Part shown: one piece after another, positions 1 through 9,082 of the stretch
Layout of the letters: each line of letters begins with the position of its first letter
Numbering within the stretch: position 1 is the stretch's first letter
DNA from: Hyphomicrobiales bacterium
GTDB taxonomy: Bacteria > Pseudomonadota > Alphaproteobacteria > Rhizobiales > Rhizobiaceae
Reading direction: 5' to 3'
Assembly: GCA_900471605.1 (NCBI GenBank)
Contig: UCEY01000016.1
Span: forward strand, 248,001 to 312,000
Length of the DNA: 64,000 bases
The notes under the pieces: generated by a model
Databases searched by the model: none
What the model saw: the letters and a program-made list of their open reading frames with translations, nothing else
Told to the model about the DNA's origin: nothing
Program-made: the position numbers and the translations under genes

Positions 1-431
1 TGCGCAATCTCGGCCAGATGATCCTGCCGGCGATCACGCTTGGTTTTGCCTTCGCCGCCTCGGTCACCCGCATCTCGCGCTCCGCAATGCTCGATGTGCT
101 TTCCGACGACTATGTCCGCACCGCCCGTTCGAAGGGCGTGCCGAAACGCAGCGTTATCTGGCGCCATGCCCTGCCGAACGCGCTGATCCCGGTCGTGACG
201 CTCAGCGGCGTCGAATTCGGTTACCTGCTCGGCGGCGCCGTGCTGGTCGAGCAGATCTACGCCCTGCCCGGCCTAGGCCGTCTCGTCCTCGAAGCGATCC
301 TGCAGCGTGATTACGCCCTGGTGCAGGGCTGCGTCCTCTTCATTGCCTTCAACTTCCTGGTGGTCAACCTGCTCGTCGATCTCCTCTATGTGACGCTCGA
401 TCCCCGCATCCGGCTCGGAGAGGGCAACTGA
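1..431 (+). CDS. ABC transporter permease, DppB/YejB-like (5' truncated)
   Basis: This is the C-terminal part of an inner-membrane permease of the peptide/nickel (DppB/OppB/YejB) family; the frame is open from the left window edge, so the start lies outside. The visible part begins in a membrane segment and then shows the cytoplasmic coupling (EAA) loop, recognisable as DYVRTARSKGVP followed by RHALPNALIPV, and the usual final membrane helices ending near LLYVTLDPRIRLGEGN. Its stop codon overlaps the start of the next permease by one base, so the two are translationally coupled as in other oligopeptide importers. With the two-domain ATPase, serine hydrolase and AnmK downstream, the transported substrate may be a cell-wall peptide or muropeptide; that is inferred from context only. 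Confidence 0.9.
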   Translation, partial: RNLGQMILPAITLGFAFAASVTRISRSAMLDVLSDDYVRTARSKGVPKRSVIWRHALPNALIPVVTLSGVEFGYLLGGAVLVEQIYALPGLGRLVLEAILQRDYALVQGCVLFIAFNFLVVNLLVDLLYVTLDPRIRLGEGN

Positions 432-1270
432 TGTCGATGCTGCGTGCAATTTTCAGCCATCCCAGCGGCAGGATCGGCGGGACCATCGTCCTGCTCTACA
501 TCGTCGTGGCGCTGCTCGGCATGTCCGGCATCACCCCGCACAATCCTCTGCAGCAGTTCCGCATCGACCGCCTGCATGCGCCGAGCGCCCTATACTGGAT
601 GGGCACCGACCTGTTCGGACGCGATGTCGCGAGCCGCCTGATGAATGGCATCGGCCAGTCCTTCCTCGTCGCCTTCTGCTCGGTGGCGATCGCCACCTTT
701 GCCGGAACCGTGCTCGGCCTCACGGCCGCCTGGTTCGGCAAGGCCTGGGACGGGCTCGTGATGCGCATCATGGACGTGCTGCTCGCCTTCCCGGCCATCC
801 TGCTCGCCCTGCTGATCATTGCCGTTGTCGGCCCCGGGACCTGGACCAGCGTCGCGGCGATCGCCATCGTCTACACGCCGATCTTCACCCGCGTGGTGCG
901 GGGCCCGGCTCTCTCCATCAAGGCCCGCGAATTCGTGGACGCCGCACGGACCTTCGGCTCCAGCCGGCGCTATATCCTGACCCGGCACCTGCTCCTCAAC
1001 CTCGTCGCGCCGCTGACCGTCCAGGTGACGCTGGCGCTGGCATGGTCGCTGCTGACCGAGGCCGGTTTGAGCTTCCTCGGCCTCGGCACCCAGCCGCCGG
1101 CCTCCTCGCTCGGTCTGATGCTCGCCGACAGCCGCAACCTGATGGAAAACGCGCCCTGGATGCTGATCTTCCCGGCGGTCGCCATCATGATCAGCATCCT
1201 CGGCTTCAACCTGCTCGGCGACGCCCTTCGCGATATCCTCGACCCCAAGACGCGGAGGTCCGCGCCATGA
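431..1270 (+). CDS. ABC transporter permease, DppC/YejE-like
   Basis: A 279-residue permease of the DppC/OppC type and the partner of the preceding DppB-like protein. It has an N-terminal membrane helix (IVLLYIVVALLG), a short periplasmic stretch typical of DppC proteins (YWMGTDLFGRDVASRL), and a membrane domain with the EAA coupling loop (AREFVDAARTFGSSRRYI). The end (LGDALRDILDPKTRR) is characteristic of the family. Its stop overlaps the ATG of the ATPase gene (ATGA), so permeases and ATPase form one operon. The family is certain; the substrate is not determined by sequence alone. Confidence 0.93.
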   Translation: MSMLRAIFSHPSGRIGGTIVLLYIVVALLGMSGITPHNPLQQFRIDRLHAPSALYWMGTDLFGRDVASRLMNGIGQSFLVAFCSVAIATFAGTVLGLTAAWFGKAWDGLVMRIMDVLLAFPAILLALLIIAVVGPGTWTSVAAIAIVYTPIFTRVVRGPALSIKAREFVDAARTFGSSRRYILTRHLLLNLVAPLTVQVTLALAWSLLTEAGLSFLGLGTQPPASSLGLMLADSRNLMENAPWMLIFPAVAIMISILGFNLLGDALRDILDPKTRRSAP

Positions 1271-3012
1271 CACCGCTTCTCTCGGTATCCAGCCTGCGCG
1301 TCGGTTTCGGCCGTGATCCTCGGGCAAACGAGATCGTCAAGGGCGTCAGCTTCGACCTCGATGCCGGCGAAACGCTGGCGATCGTCGGCGAAAGCGGCTC
1401 CGGCAAATCCGTGACCGCGCTCTCCGTCAACCGGCTTGTCGATTTCGGCGGCGGCCGCATCATCGGCGGCTCGATCGCCCTGAAACGCGCCGACGGCAGC
1501 ATCCTCGACATCACCGGGGCGCAAGAGCCTGTGCTCGAAAAGATCCGCGGTTCCGAGATCGGCATGATCTTCCAGGAACCGATGACCTCGCTCAACCCGG
1601 TACTGACGATCGGCACCCAGATCGAGGAATCCTTCCGACTGCATCGCGGCCTGACCGGCACGCAGGCGACGGCTGCCGCAAAGGACGCGCTCGACCGCGT
1701 CCGCATTCCCGATGCCGCGCGACGCCTTAAATACACGCCGAACCAGCTTTCCGGCGGCATGCTCCAGCGCGTCATGATCGCCATGGCGCTCGCCTGCAAT
1801 CCGCGCCTGCTGATCGCAGACGAGCCGACGACCGCACTCGACGTTACGGTGCAGGCGCAGATCATGGCGCTGCTCGGGGAGTTGAAGCGCGAGACCGACA
1901 TGGGGATGATCTTCATCACCCACGATATCGGTCTGGTCGCCGGCATTGCCGACAAGGTCATGGTCATGCAGGCCGGCGAGGCGGTCGAGCAGGGACCGCT
2001 CGGCGACGTCCTCGACCAGCCGAAACATCCCTATACCCGGCACCTCCTCAGCGCCGTGCCGCATTTCGAATCCGGCCGCGCCGCCCGCTCCGATTTCAGC
2101 CGGGAAAAATCCGAGGCGATCGTACCCGCCCTGAAGGTCGACGGACTGACGGTGCGCTTCAAGGTCGCGGGCAGCATTCTTACCCGCTCGCCGGGTTCGG
2201 TCCATGCGGTCGAAAATGTCGGCTTCGACCTGATGCCGGGCGAGACGCTGGCGATCGTCGGCGAAAGCGGCTCAGGCAAATCGACGACCGCGCGCGCCAT
2301 CCTTGGCCTCGTGAAGCCGACCCGCGGCAGCTTTTCCGCCAATAATGGCGCGATCGTCGACGGCAGCGATCCCTCCGTGCAGATGGTCTTCCAGAACCCC
2401 TACGCGTCTCTCAATCCGCGCCTGAGGATCGACAGCATTCTCGCGGAACCGGTGATCGCCGCCGGCGGCCGGATCGACGCCGAGACCCGCGCGAAAATGG
2501 TCGCGCTGCTGAAGCGCGTCGGCCTGCCCGAAAACAGCCTGCTGCGCTACCCGCACGAATTTTCCGGCGGCCAGCGCCAGCGCCTCTGCATCGCCCGCGC
2601 GCTGATGCTCAATCCGTCGATCGTCGTGCTCGACGAGGCGGTCTCGGCGCTGGACGTCTCGGTCCAGGCCAAAGTGCTGGAACTGCTGGTCGACCTGCAG
2701 CACGAATACGGCCTCGCCTACCTCTTCGTGTCGCATGACATGGCGGTCGTCGAGCGTATCGCCCACCGCATTGCTGTGCTCTATGCCGGCCAGATCGTCG
2801 AGATCGGCGACGCCGCATCGGTATTGTCGAACCCGCAGCACTCTTACACGAAGCGCCTGATTTCCGCCGTGCCGAGCATCGAACGCCGCAACCAGCATTT
2901 CGAACTCGACACACGCCAGGTCCCGTCGCTGGTTCGCCCGCAAGGCTTCGAACCGCCGCCCGCCAAGTGGCGGACATATGGGGCCGATCACCAAGTCAGG
3001 GCGGAAGGCTGA
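1267..3012 (+). CDS. Dual-domain ABC ATPase of peptide/muropeptide importer (DppDF fusion, YejF-like)
   Basis: A 581-residue protein with two complete ABC nucleotide-binding domains, equivalent to DppD fused to DppF. Domain 1 has Walker A GESGSGKS (residues 41-48), signature LSGGMLQRV (161-169) and Walker B LLIADEP (181-187). Domain 2 has Walker A GESGSGKST (332-340), signature FSGGQRQRL (432-440) and Walker B IVVLDEA (452-458). Each domain ends in an oligopeptide-type tail (HPYTRHLLSAVP, HSYTKRLISAVP). The ATG at 1267 overlaps the previous stop; the reading frame is open further upstream, but that extension is antisense-like and inside the permease gene. The single fused ATPase resembles YejF, whose rhizobial relatives import muropeptides, which fits the downstream hydrolase and AnmK. 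Confidence 0.93.
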   Translation: MTPLLSVSSLRVGFGRDPRANEIVKGVSFDLDAGETLAIVGESGSGKSVTALSVNRLVDFGGGRIIGGSIALKRADGSILDITGAQEPVLEKIRGSEIGMIFQEPMTSLNPVLTIGTQIEESFRLHRGLTGTQATAAAKDALDRVRIPDAARRLKYTPNQLSGGMLQRVMIAMALACNPRLLIADEPTTALDVTVQAQIMALLGELKRETDMGMIFITHDIGLVAGIADKVMVMQAGEAVEQGPLGDVLDQPKHPYTRHLLSAVPHFESGRAARSDFSREKSEAIVPALKVDGLTVRFKVAGSILTRSPGSVHAVENVGFDLMPGETLAIVGESGSGKSTTARAILGLVKPTRGSFSANNGAIVDGSDPSVQMVFQNPYASLNPRLRIDSILAEPVIAAGGRIDAETRAKMVALLKRVGLPENSLLRYPHEFSGGQRQRLCIARALMLNPSIVVLDEAVSALDVSVQAKVLELLVDLQHEYGLAYLFVSHDMAVVERIAHRIAVLYAGQIVEIGDAASVLSNPQHSYTKRLISAVPSIERRNQHFELDTRQVPSLVRPQGFEPPPAKWRTYGADHQVRAEG

Positions 3013-3024
3013 GGATCGAGCATC

Positions 3025-4050
3025 ATGGGCGACAGAGCTTCCGCCAGTCCCGAACTTGCCGCCGTCTTCGAACGTGCCTTCGCCCCGCTCGCGGCGGCCG
3101 TAAGCGACAAACGCATCCCCGGTGGCGTGCTCGGCATCGTCGATCTCAAACATGGCCGTTTGACCCGTGCCATCGGCTCGGCGCAGGTCGTTCCCGCCAC
3201 CCGCCCGATGACCGAGGAAACCTGGTTCGATCTCGCATCGCTCACCAAGGTGATCTTCACCACGACGCGCATCCTGAAACTTGCCGATGAAGGCGTCATC
3301 GATCTCGATGCTCCGCTCACCGCCCTGCTGCCGGATTTGCGCCAGTACGATGCCGATGCCTGGGAGCGGAAGATCACCTTCCGCCAGTGCCTCGGCCACC
3401 AGACGCCCTTCCCTGCCGTTGAGCCGATCTATACCTACGGCCGCGACCCGGACCTTTTGCGCGCCTTCATCCTGCAGCGGGATTGGAGAGCCGGCCCGCC
3501 GGTCTATTCCGACATCAACTTCATCCTGCTCGGCTTCGCGCTGGAACGGCTGACGAAAAAGACGCTGCGCGACCTCGACCCGGGCCAGGGCTTCGCCTGG
3601 TCCGCCGATCCGGAACATTCGGCCGCAACCGAAGACTGCACCTGGCGGCATCGGCTGCTGTCAGGCGAAGTGCATGACGACAACTGCTCGGCGCTTCAAG
3701 GTTCCGGCCATGCCGGCCTGTTCGGCACGGTGACGTCGGTTCTCGATTTCACCGAAAGCCTGCTCGACGGCACCGGTGCCTCGAAAAGCGCTATCGCATT
3801 GATGCGCACGCCGCTCTCCAACAGGCGGACGCATGGCTGGGAACATCCCTATGCCGACTGGTGGGGCGGCACGACCTGCAGCCCCGCCACGATCGGCCAT
3901 ACCGGCTTCACCGGGGTAAGCCTGCTGGTCGATTTCGACAGAGGGCGCGCCGCAACACTGCTGACCAACCGCATTCATCCGACCCGCCATTTCGACAGCG
4001 GCATCCTGGCGCTGAGACAGGCGGTCGGCAATCTCGTCTACCAGTCTTGA
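3025..4050 (+). CDS. Serine hydrolase, class C beta-lactamase/penicillin-binding fold
   Basis: A 341-residue serine hydrolase of the beta-lactamase family. The nucleophile motif SxxK is SLTK at residues 72-75, the YxN-like element is YSDIN at 161-165, and the KTG-equivalent is HTGFTG at 292-297. No clear signal peptide is visible at the N-terminus, so the enzyme may act in the cytoplasm on imported substrate. It lies 12 bp after the transporter ATPase and 13 bp before anmK, which suggests it acts on imported peptidoglycan fragments as an amidase, esterase or peptidase. A close paralog is encoded at 24082-25101. A true beta-lactamase role is possible but less supported by context. Confidence 0.85.
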   Translation: MGDRASASPELAAVFERAFAPLAAAVSDKRIPGGVLGIVDLKHGRLTRAIGSAQVVPATRPMTEETWFDLASLTKVIFTTTRILKLADEGVIDLDAPLTALLPDLRQYDADAWERKITFRQCLGHQTPFPAVEPIYTYGRDPDLLRAFILQRDWRAGPPVYSDINFILLGFALERLTKKTLRDLDPGQGFAWSADPEHSAATEDCTWRHRLLSGEVHDDNCSALQGSGHAGLFGTVTSVLDFTESLLDGTGASKSAIALMRTPLSNRRTHGWEHPYADWWGGTTCSPATIGHTGFTGVSLLVDFDRGRAATLLTNRIHPTRHFDSGILALRQAVGNLVYQS

Positions 4051-4063
4051 GAGGAGCTGGACC

Positions 4064-5179
4064 ATGGAGCCAATCTGGGCCGTCGGCCTGATGACCGGAA
4101 CCGTTCTCGACGGCAATATCGACGTGGCTCTCCTGAAGACCGACGGCGAGACGATCGAGACTTTTGGCGCTTATACGCTCGCCCCCTATCCGCCGGAAAT
4201 CCGCACCCTGCTCGAGGAAACGCTCGCGCAGGCCCGGGTCTGGAATTTCGAAGGACCGGATCCGGCAATTTTTCGCGAGGCCGAGGAAGCGCTGACGAAG
4301 GCGCAGTCCTACGCGGTCAGGGACCTTGTCGAGAGCACGGGGCTCACCATGGCCGATATCGGCATCGTCGGTTTCCACGGCCAGAGCGTCCTGCACCGGG
4401 CGCCGACGAAGGAGCGGATCGGTGATACCCGCCAGCTCGGCGATGGGGAACTTATGGCGTCGATCCTCGGCACCAAGGTCGCCTACGATTTCCGCTCGGC
4501 GGATGTTCGCGCCGGCGGCCAGGGCGCGCCGCTTGCCGCCGCCTATCATTCCGCCCTGCTGCGCGGCGTCGATACGAGCGGCGATACCGCCGTGCTCAAT
4601 CTCGGCGGCGTCGCCAACATCACCTGGTGGGATGGCAAGGACTTGGTTATCGCCTTCGACACCGGTCCGGCCAATGCGCCGCTCAACGATTTCATCAAGG
4701 CGCGCGGGCTCGGTGAGATGGACCGCAATGGCGCGCTCGGCGCCTCCGGGAAAGTGGATGAGGAACGCCTGGCGAAGCTTCTCCAGCATCCCTATCTCAC
4801 GGCAGCTTACCCGAAATCGCTCGACCGCTTCGACTTCACCGCCGCCATGGCGGATGGTCTCGACGATGCCACCGGCGCGGCGACGCTGTCGGCCTTCACG
4901 GCATCGGCCGTCGGCAAGGCGCTCGATCTTCTGCCGCACCGTCCGAAGCGGCTGATCGTCTCGGGCGGCGGCCGCCACAATCCGACGATCATGTCGATGA
5001 TCGAAAGCCGCGCCGGCGTCAAAGCCGTTTCCGCCGATACCCTCGGCTGGCGCGGCGACGCGGTCGAGGCCGAATGTTTCGCGTTTCTCGCGGTACGCGT
5101 TTTGCGCGGCCTGCCGATCAGCTTTCCGACAACCACCGGTGCACCAAAGCCCTTGCAAGGTGGCCGGCTCGCCGGGTAA
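4064..5179 (+). CDS. anmK: Anhydro-N-acetylmuramic acid kinase
   Basis: A 371-residue sugar kinase of the AnmK family, which hydrolyses the anhydro ring and phosphorylates 1,6-anhydro-MurNAc to MurNAc-6-phosphate in cell-wall recycling. The N-terminal phosphate-binding motif [10 protein letters not shown] (residues 7-16) matches the family's GLMSGTSx[24 protein letters not shown] and [12 protein letters not shown] are further family signatures, and ISGGG-like VSGGGRHNP lies near the C-terminus. Length is normal. It follows the serine hydrolase and ABC importer on the same strand with short gaps, consistent with a single recycling operon. Confidence 0.93.
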   Translation: MEPIWAVGLMTGTVLDGNIDVALLKTDGETIETFGAYTLAPYPPEIRTLLEETLAQARVWNFEGPDPAIFREAEEALTKAQSYAVRDLVESTGLTMADIGIVGFHGQSVLHRAPTKERIGDTRQLGDGELMASILGTKVAYDFRSADVRAGGQGAPLAAAYHSALLRGVDTSGDTAVLNLGGVANITWWDGKDLVIAFDTGPANAPLNDFIKARGLGEMDRNGALGASGKVDEERLAKLLQHPYLTAAYPKSLDRFDFTAAMADGLDDATGAATLSAFTASAVGKALDLLPHRPKRLIVSGGGRHNPTIMSMIESRAGVKAVSADTLGWRGDAVEAECFAFLAVRVLRGLPISFPTTTGAPKPLQGGRLAG

Positions 5180-5227
5180 GTCCCGGCTTTCGAAATACGG
5201 GATCAGAGTCGGGAGCGCTCGGGCATT

Positions 5228-6148
5228 ATGAACAGAAGAGCTGCCTCGGCGATAACGGGCAATGCGGTACTGGCAGGCATCCTGCTGATGCTGCTCGGCG
5301 ATTTCATGTTTGCGCTGAACGATGCCATGGGCAAATGGCTGGTGGCGAGCTTCTCCGTCGGCCAGGTCTTGCTGATCCGCTCGATCGGGGCGTTTTTCGT
5401 GCTCGGGCCGATGCTCAGCCGCCAGCCGGTTTCGGCGCTCTACAAGGTCGAGAAGCCGCCATTGCATGTGCTGCGCATCGTCCTCTCGACCGCCGATACC
5501 GGGCTTTTCTATGCCGCCGTCGCCTACCTGCCGCTCGCGGACGTCATGACCTTCTATATGGCCGGTCCGATCTATGTCGCGGCGCTCTCGCATTTCCTGC
5601 TCGGCGAGCGTATCGGCTGGCGGCGCTGGCTCGCGGTCCTGATCGGCTTCATCGGTGTTGTGATCGCGCTGCGTCCCTCTTCCGAAATGCTGTCATTGCC
5701 GTCTATCTTCGGTCTCATCGGCAGCCTTTCCTTTGCATTGACGCTGGTGCTGAACCGCATGCTCCGCTCGACGCCCGACGCGACGCTCGTCACCTGGCAG
5801 ACGCTCGCCTGCCTCGTGGCCGGCGCGTTCCTTACCATCGGCAACTGGAGCCCGTTCAATACCGGCGAACTGCTTGCCCTGCTGCTGCTCGGCATCGTTT
5901 CCTGCGCCGCGCATCTGCTGATCACCCGTTCGCTGAAGCTCGCGCCTGCCTCGGTTCTCGCGCCGCTGCAATATACACTGCTGCTCTGGGCGATCGTGCT
6001 CGGCTGGATCTTCTTCGGCGATTTTCCGGATGTGCAGACGCTTGCAGGCGCCGGCATCATCGTTGTTGCCGGACTGTTCATCTTCCATCGCGGCAACCTG
6101 AAACAGGATGCGGAGCCGGTCGTTCCGACCGATTCCAGCCACGGCTAG
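5228..6148 (+). CDS. DMT-superfamily transporter (EamA/RhaT-like)
   Basis: A 306-residue membrane protein with about ten hydrophobic segments arranged as two EamA repeats, the organisation of drug/metabolite transporters. The first repeat starts at GILLMLLGDFMFALNDAMGKW and the second near LPSIFGLIGSLSFALTLVLNR. Such proteins export metabolites or amino acids, or take up sugars; nothing here fixes the substrate. It is 48 bp after anmK on the same strand and could be the last gene of that operon. The next gene is convergent, with overlapping 3' ends (6145-6148). Confidence 0.85.
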   Translation: MNRRAASAITGNAVLAGILLMLLGDFMFALNDAMGKWLVASFSVGQVLLIRSIGAFFVLGPMLSRQPVSALYKVEKPPLHVLRIVLSTADTGLFYAAVAYLPLADVMTFYMAGPIYVAALSHFLLGERIGWRRWLAVLIGFIGVVIALRPSSEMLSLPSIFGLIGSLSFALTLVLNRMLRSTPDATLVTWQTLACLVAGAFLTIGNWSPFNTGELLALLLLGIVSCAAHLLITRSLKLAPASVLAPLQYTLLLWAIVLGWIFFGDFPDVQTLAGAGIIVVAGLFIFHRGNLKQDAEPVVPTDSSHG

Positions 6149-6888
6149 GCCGTCCCCGTCCGACGGGCGATCATCGCTTCGACGGCCGAGAGCCCGTCAT
6201 AAATCAGCACCGCAAGCGCGCCGACGATCAGGCCGCCCTGCAGCACGAAGGCCAGGTTGTTCGACTGCAGCCCGGCGATGATCACTTCGCCGAGCGTCTT
6301 TGCGGCGACCGTCGAACCGATCGTCGCGGTCGCAAGGCTGATCACCACCGAAAGCCGGACGCCCGCGACGATGATCGGCAGCGACAACGGCAGTTCCACC
6401 TGGAGGAGCCGCTGGAAAGGGGTCATGCCGGAACCTCGTGCCGCCTCCATTACCGACCGCGGAAGATTGGTGAGTGCGGTCAGGGTATTTTCGAAGATCG
6501 GCAGAAGGCCGTAGAGAAACAGCGCGATCAGCGTCGGTTTTTCGCCGAAACCGACGGCCGGCACGGCGAGCGCCAGCACCGCGACCGGCGGAAACGTCTG
6601 GCCGATATTCACCAGGCTGCGGGACAGAGCCAGGAACTCCGCCCCGAACGGCCTGGTGACGAGGATCGCCAGAAGCACGGCGATGATCGTCGCCGCCAGC
6701 GTCGCAATAAACACGGTCCGCAGATGCAGCAGCGTCAGGCTGAGCAGGCTGCCCTGATTGTAGATCGCCGGCGCGTTCGGCTGTACAAGCGGCTTCAGCA
6801 GCGGCTCAAAGCTTCCCGGCGACAGCAGGAAAGCGAGCAGCACGACAAGCAGAAGGCCTCGCAGAAGGGTCGGCACCCACTCCCTCAT
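6145..6888 (-). CDS. yehW: ABC transporter permease, YehW/OsmW-like (compatible-solute type)
   Basis: A 247-residue permease of the glycine betaine/choline (OpuC/Yeh) family. The chosen ATG (6888) overlaps the stop of the upstream ATPase gene as ATGA; the frame extends upstream but only as a shadow of that ATPase. It carries the typical coupling loop SVMEAARGSGMTPFQRLLQV and the motif LVNIGQTFPPVAVLAL. Length and gene order match the E. coli yehZYXW operon, where this would be YehW. It would pair with the longer permease at 7820-9004. The substrate is probably a quaternary ammonium or other compatible solute, or a related small molecule; E. coli Yeh has low betaine affinity, so the true ligand is open. 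Confidence 0.87.
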   Translation of the reverse strand: MREWVPTLLRGLLLVVLLAFLLSPGSFEPLLKPLVQPNAPAIYNQGSLLSLTLLHLRTVFIATLAATIIAVLLAILVTRPFGAEFLALSRSLVNIGQTFPPVAVLALAVPAVGFGEKPTLIALFLYGLLPIFENTLTALTNLPRSVMEAARGSGMTPFQRLLQVELPLSLPIIVAGVRLSVVISLATATIGSTVAAKTLGEVIIAGLQSNNLAFVLQGGLIVGALAVLIYDGLSAVEAMIARRTGTA

Positions 6889-7823
6889 CGTTGCCTCGCG
6901 GCGCGCTTGAGGATTGCGTCGAGGGTGACCCGGCCCATCGGTGTACCGGTCTTCGAGATGACGGGAAGCGCGTTGCGGCCGCTCCAGATGAGATCGGCCA
7001 GCGCTTCCTGCTGGCTCCTGTCTTCGCGGATCGGCGCCCCTTCCGCCTCGCCCGGTTCGACCGCAGCACCGGTTTTTGCGATCGACAGCAGGCGGAACGG
7101 CCGCTCCGCATCGCCAATCAGGGTTTCGACGAAGGGCGTGGCCGGCGAACATACCAATTCGGCCGGCGGCCCGTACTGCACCACCCTGCCCTTGTCCATT
7201 ACCGCGATCTTGTCGGCCAGATGGAAGGCCTCGTTCATGTCATGGGTGACGAGCACGATCGTCGTGCCGAAATGTTTCTGGATCGCCAGCAGGTCCTCCT
7301 GCGCCTTGGCGCGGATGATGGGGTCGAGCGCCCCGAAGGGCTCGTCCATCAGCAGCACGTTCGGCTCGGCCGCGAGCGCCCGGGCAACGCCGACGCGCTG
7401 CTGCTGGCCGCCCGAAAGTTCGTGCGGATAGCGCGGTCCGAACGTCTTCGGCTCGAGCTGAAAGAGCGTCAGCAATTCCTCGACCTTGGCGTCGATCCGG
7501 GCCTTCGTCCAGCCGAGCAGGCCCGGCACGGTCGCGATGTTCTGCGCCACCGTCCGGTGCGGGAAAAGGCCGTGCCCCTGGATGGCGTAGCCGATCCGGC
7601 GGCGCAGCTCGTAGCCGGGGATCGACCGGTTGTCCTCGCCGTCGAGCCGGATGGCGCCCTCGCTCGCCTCCACCAGCCGGTTGATCATCCGGATCAGCGT
7701 CGTCTTGCCCGAACCGGACGTGCCGACGACGACCGTGACGGTGCGCGGCTCGATCACCATCGAGACATTGTCGACGACGGTTACGCCGTCATAGCGCTTG
7801 GTGATGGCGTCGATCTCGATCAT
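6885..7823 (-). CDS. yehX: ABC transporter ATPase, YehX/OpuCA-like
   Basis: A 312-residue ATPase of the ProV/OpuCA family. Walker A is GTSGSGKTT (about residues 34-42), the signature is LSGGQQQRVGVARA and Walker B is VLLMDEPFGALD. The C-terminal extension after residue 230 has CBS-like character (ALADLIWSGRNALPVISKTG), as in compatible-solute ATPases where this part can sense ionic strength. It overlaps the downstream permease by 4 bp and is overlapped by the upstream one, forming the core of a tightly coupled operon. Confidence 0.9.
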   Translation of the reverse strand: MIEIDAITKRYDGVTVVDNVSMVIEPRTVTVVVGTSGSGKTTLIRMINRLVEASEGAIRLDGEDNRSIPGYELRRRIGYAIQGHGLFPHRTVAQNIATVPGLLGWTKARIDAKVEELLTLFQLEPKTFGPRYPHELSGGQQQRVGVARALAAEPNVLLMDEPFGALDPIIRAKAQEDLLAIQKHFGTTIVLVTHDMNEAFHLADKIAVMDKGRVVQYGPPAELVCSPATPFVETLIGDAERPFRLLSIAKTGAAVEPGEAEGAPIREDRSQQEALADLIWSGRNALPVISKTGTPMGRVTLDAILKRAARQR

Positions 7824-9004
7824 GCGGATCTGGCTCCGTTGGGGACGCGGGAGTTCATTTCGATCAGCGCGTCGAGGACGACGGCCGAGGCAAAGGCAAG
7901 CGCCACGGTCGGTACGGCGCCGAGCAGAACCAGATCCATCGCCGTCTGGCCGATGCCCTGGAAGACAAACACGCCGAAACCGCCGCCGCCGATCAGCGCG
8001 GCAATCGTCGCCATGCCGATGTTCTGGACGAGCACGATACGGATCGCCGTCAGGATGACCGGCAGCGCCAGCGGAAACTCGACCTTGAACAACCGCTGGC
8101 GGCCGGTCATGCCGATACCCCGTGCGGCGTCGTTGGCCGCGCGCGGAACGCCGGCAAGCCCGACGACCGTATTGGCGACAACAGGCAGCAGCGAATAAAG
8201 GAATAGCGCCACGAAGGCAGGCGCCACCCCGATGCCACGGATACCGATCGCCGCCGCACCCGGCATGTGCGCGGCAACCCAGCCGAGCGGCGCGATCAGC
8301 AAGCCGAAAAGCGCGATAGACGGAATGGTCTGAACGAGGTTCAGCGTGTTGAGGACGCCGTCCCTGAGCGGCGTCACCCGATGACAGAGGATGCCGAGCG
8401 GCAGCCCGACGAGAACCGCCGCAAACAGCGAGCCGAGCGCCAGTTCCACATGCTTGCCCGCCTCGACCCAGAAGACATCGGCGCGGCCGGAATATTCCTT
8501 CATGATCGACAGCCCGTTCCAGCTCCCCGACACCAGCAGAGCGCCGACGCCGACCGCCGCCAGGATCAGGAACAGCACCCGCATTCCCGGCGGAGGCTCA
8601 AGCCGCGTGATGGCATCGGCGGCCAGAAGCGCGAAGGCGAACAGCAGGATCCAGAAGCCCGAGGCGGGAGAGACACGGGCATAGGTATTGCCGGCCGGCG
8701 TCAGGAAGGTCGCCGCATACCCGATCGCAAGCGTCAGCGCCGCAAGTGCTGCGACGGCGGCAAGCAGCTTAATCCACGGCGACGTACGAAACAGTGCCGC
8801 GGCAGTCGCGGCAACGAGCAGGCCGGCCAGGCTCCAGCCCGCCCAGACCGGCAGCGATTGCAGCATGGCCTCCGCCTGTCCCTGCACGATGCGGTTGGGC
8901 TTGAGCGTCGCAAAGGACGACCAGAGGGCGCCATAGGCGGCAAGAAGGGCGATGACGAAACCGAGCTTATCGAACCGAACTCTCAAACCGCCCCCTGCCC
9001 TCAT
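7820..9004 (-). CDS. yehY: ABC transporter permease with extra N-terminal membrane region, YehY-like
   Basis: A 394-residue permease. The first ~180 residues contain about five additional hydrophobic helices before the BPD-transp-1 domain, a layout characteristic of YehY (385 residues in E. coli). The transport domain shows NLVQTIPSIALFGLLIAP and the coupling loop NDAARGIGMTGRQRLFKV. It is the first gene after the intercistronic hairpin that follows the binding-protein gene. The family call is firm; ligand unknown. Confidence 0.87.
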   Translation of the reverse strand: MRAGGGLRVRFDKLGFVIALLAAYGALWSSFATLKPNRIVQGQAEAMLQSLPVWAGWSLAGLLVAATAAALFRTSPWIKLLAAVAALAALTLAIGYAATFLTPAGNTYARVSPASGFWILLFAFALLAADAITRLEPPPGMRVLFLILAAVGVGALLVSGSWNGLSIMKEYSGRADVFWVEAGKHVELALGSLFAAVLVGLPLGILCHRVTPLRDGVLNTLNLVQTIPSIALFGLLIAPLGWVAAHMPGAAAIGIRGIGVAPAFVALFLYSLLPVVANTVVGLAGVPRAANDAARGIGMTGRQRLFKVEFPLALPVILTAIRIVLVQNIGMATIAALIGGGGFGVFVFQGIGQTAMDLVLLGAVPTVALAFASAVVLDALIEMNSRVPNGARSA

Positions 9005-9023
9005 TGCCGACCCATGACCGATG

Positions 9024-9050
9024 AAAAAGCCGGGCGCTCGAACGCCCGGC
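9024..9050 (-). terminator. Intrinsic terminator/attenuator between binding protein and permease genes
   Basis: On the minus strand, GCCGGGCG and CGCCCGGC (9043-9050 and 9029-9036) form an 8-bp GC stem with a 6-base loop, followed directly by a run of five T residues. This is a canonical intrinsic terminator. Because the rest of the transporter operon lies downstream, it probably attenuates rather than ends transcription, giving more binding protein than membrane components. Confidence 0.75.
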
Positions 9051-9082
9051 CCATGTTGGCACGAAACCGCGCCGAAAAGGAA

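Noticed and set aside
3025..4050. Serine hydrolase as a resistance beta-lactamase
   Set aside because: No signal peptide and an operon context of importer and AnmK point to cell-wall recycling, so a resistance role is not claimed.
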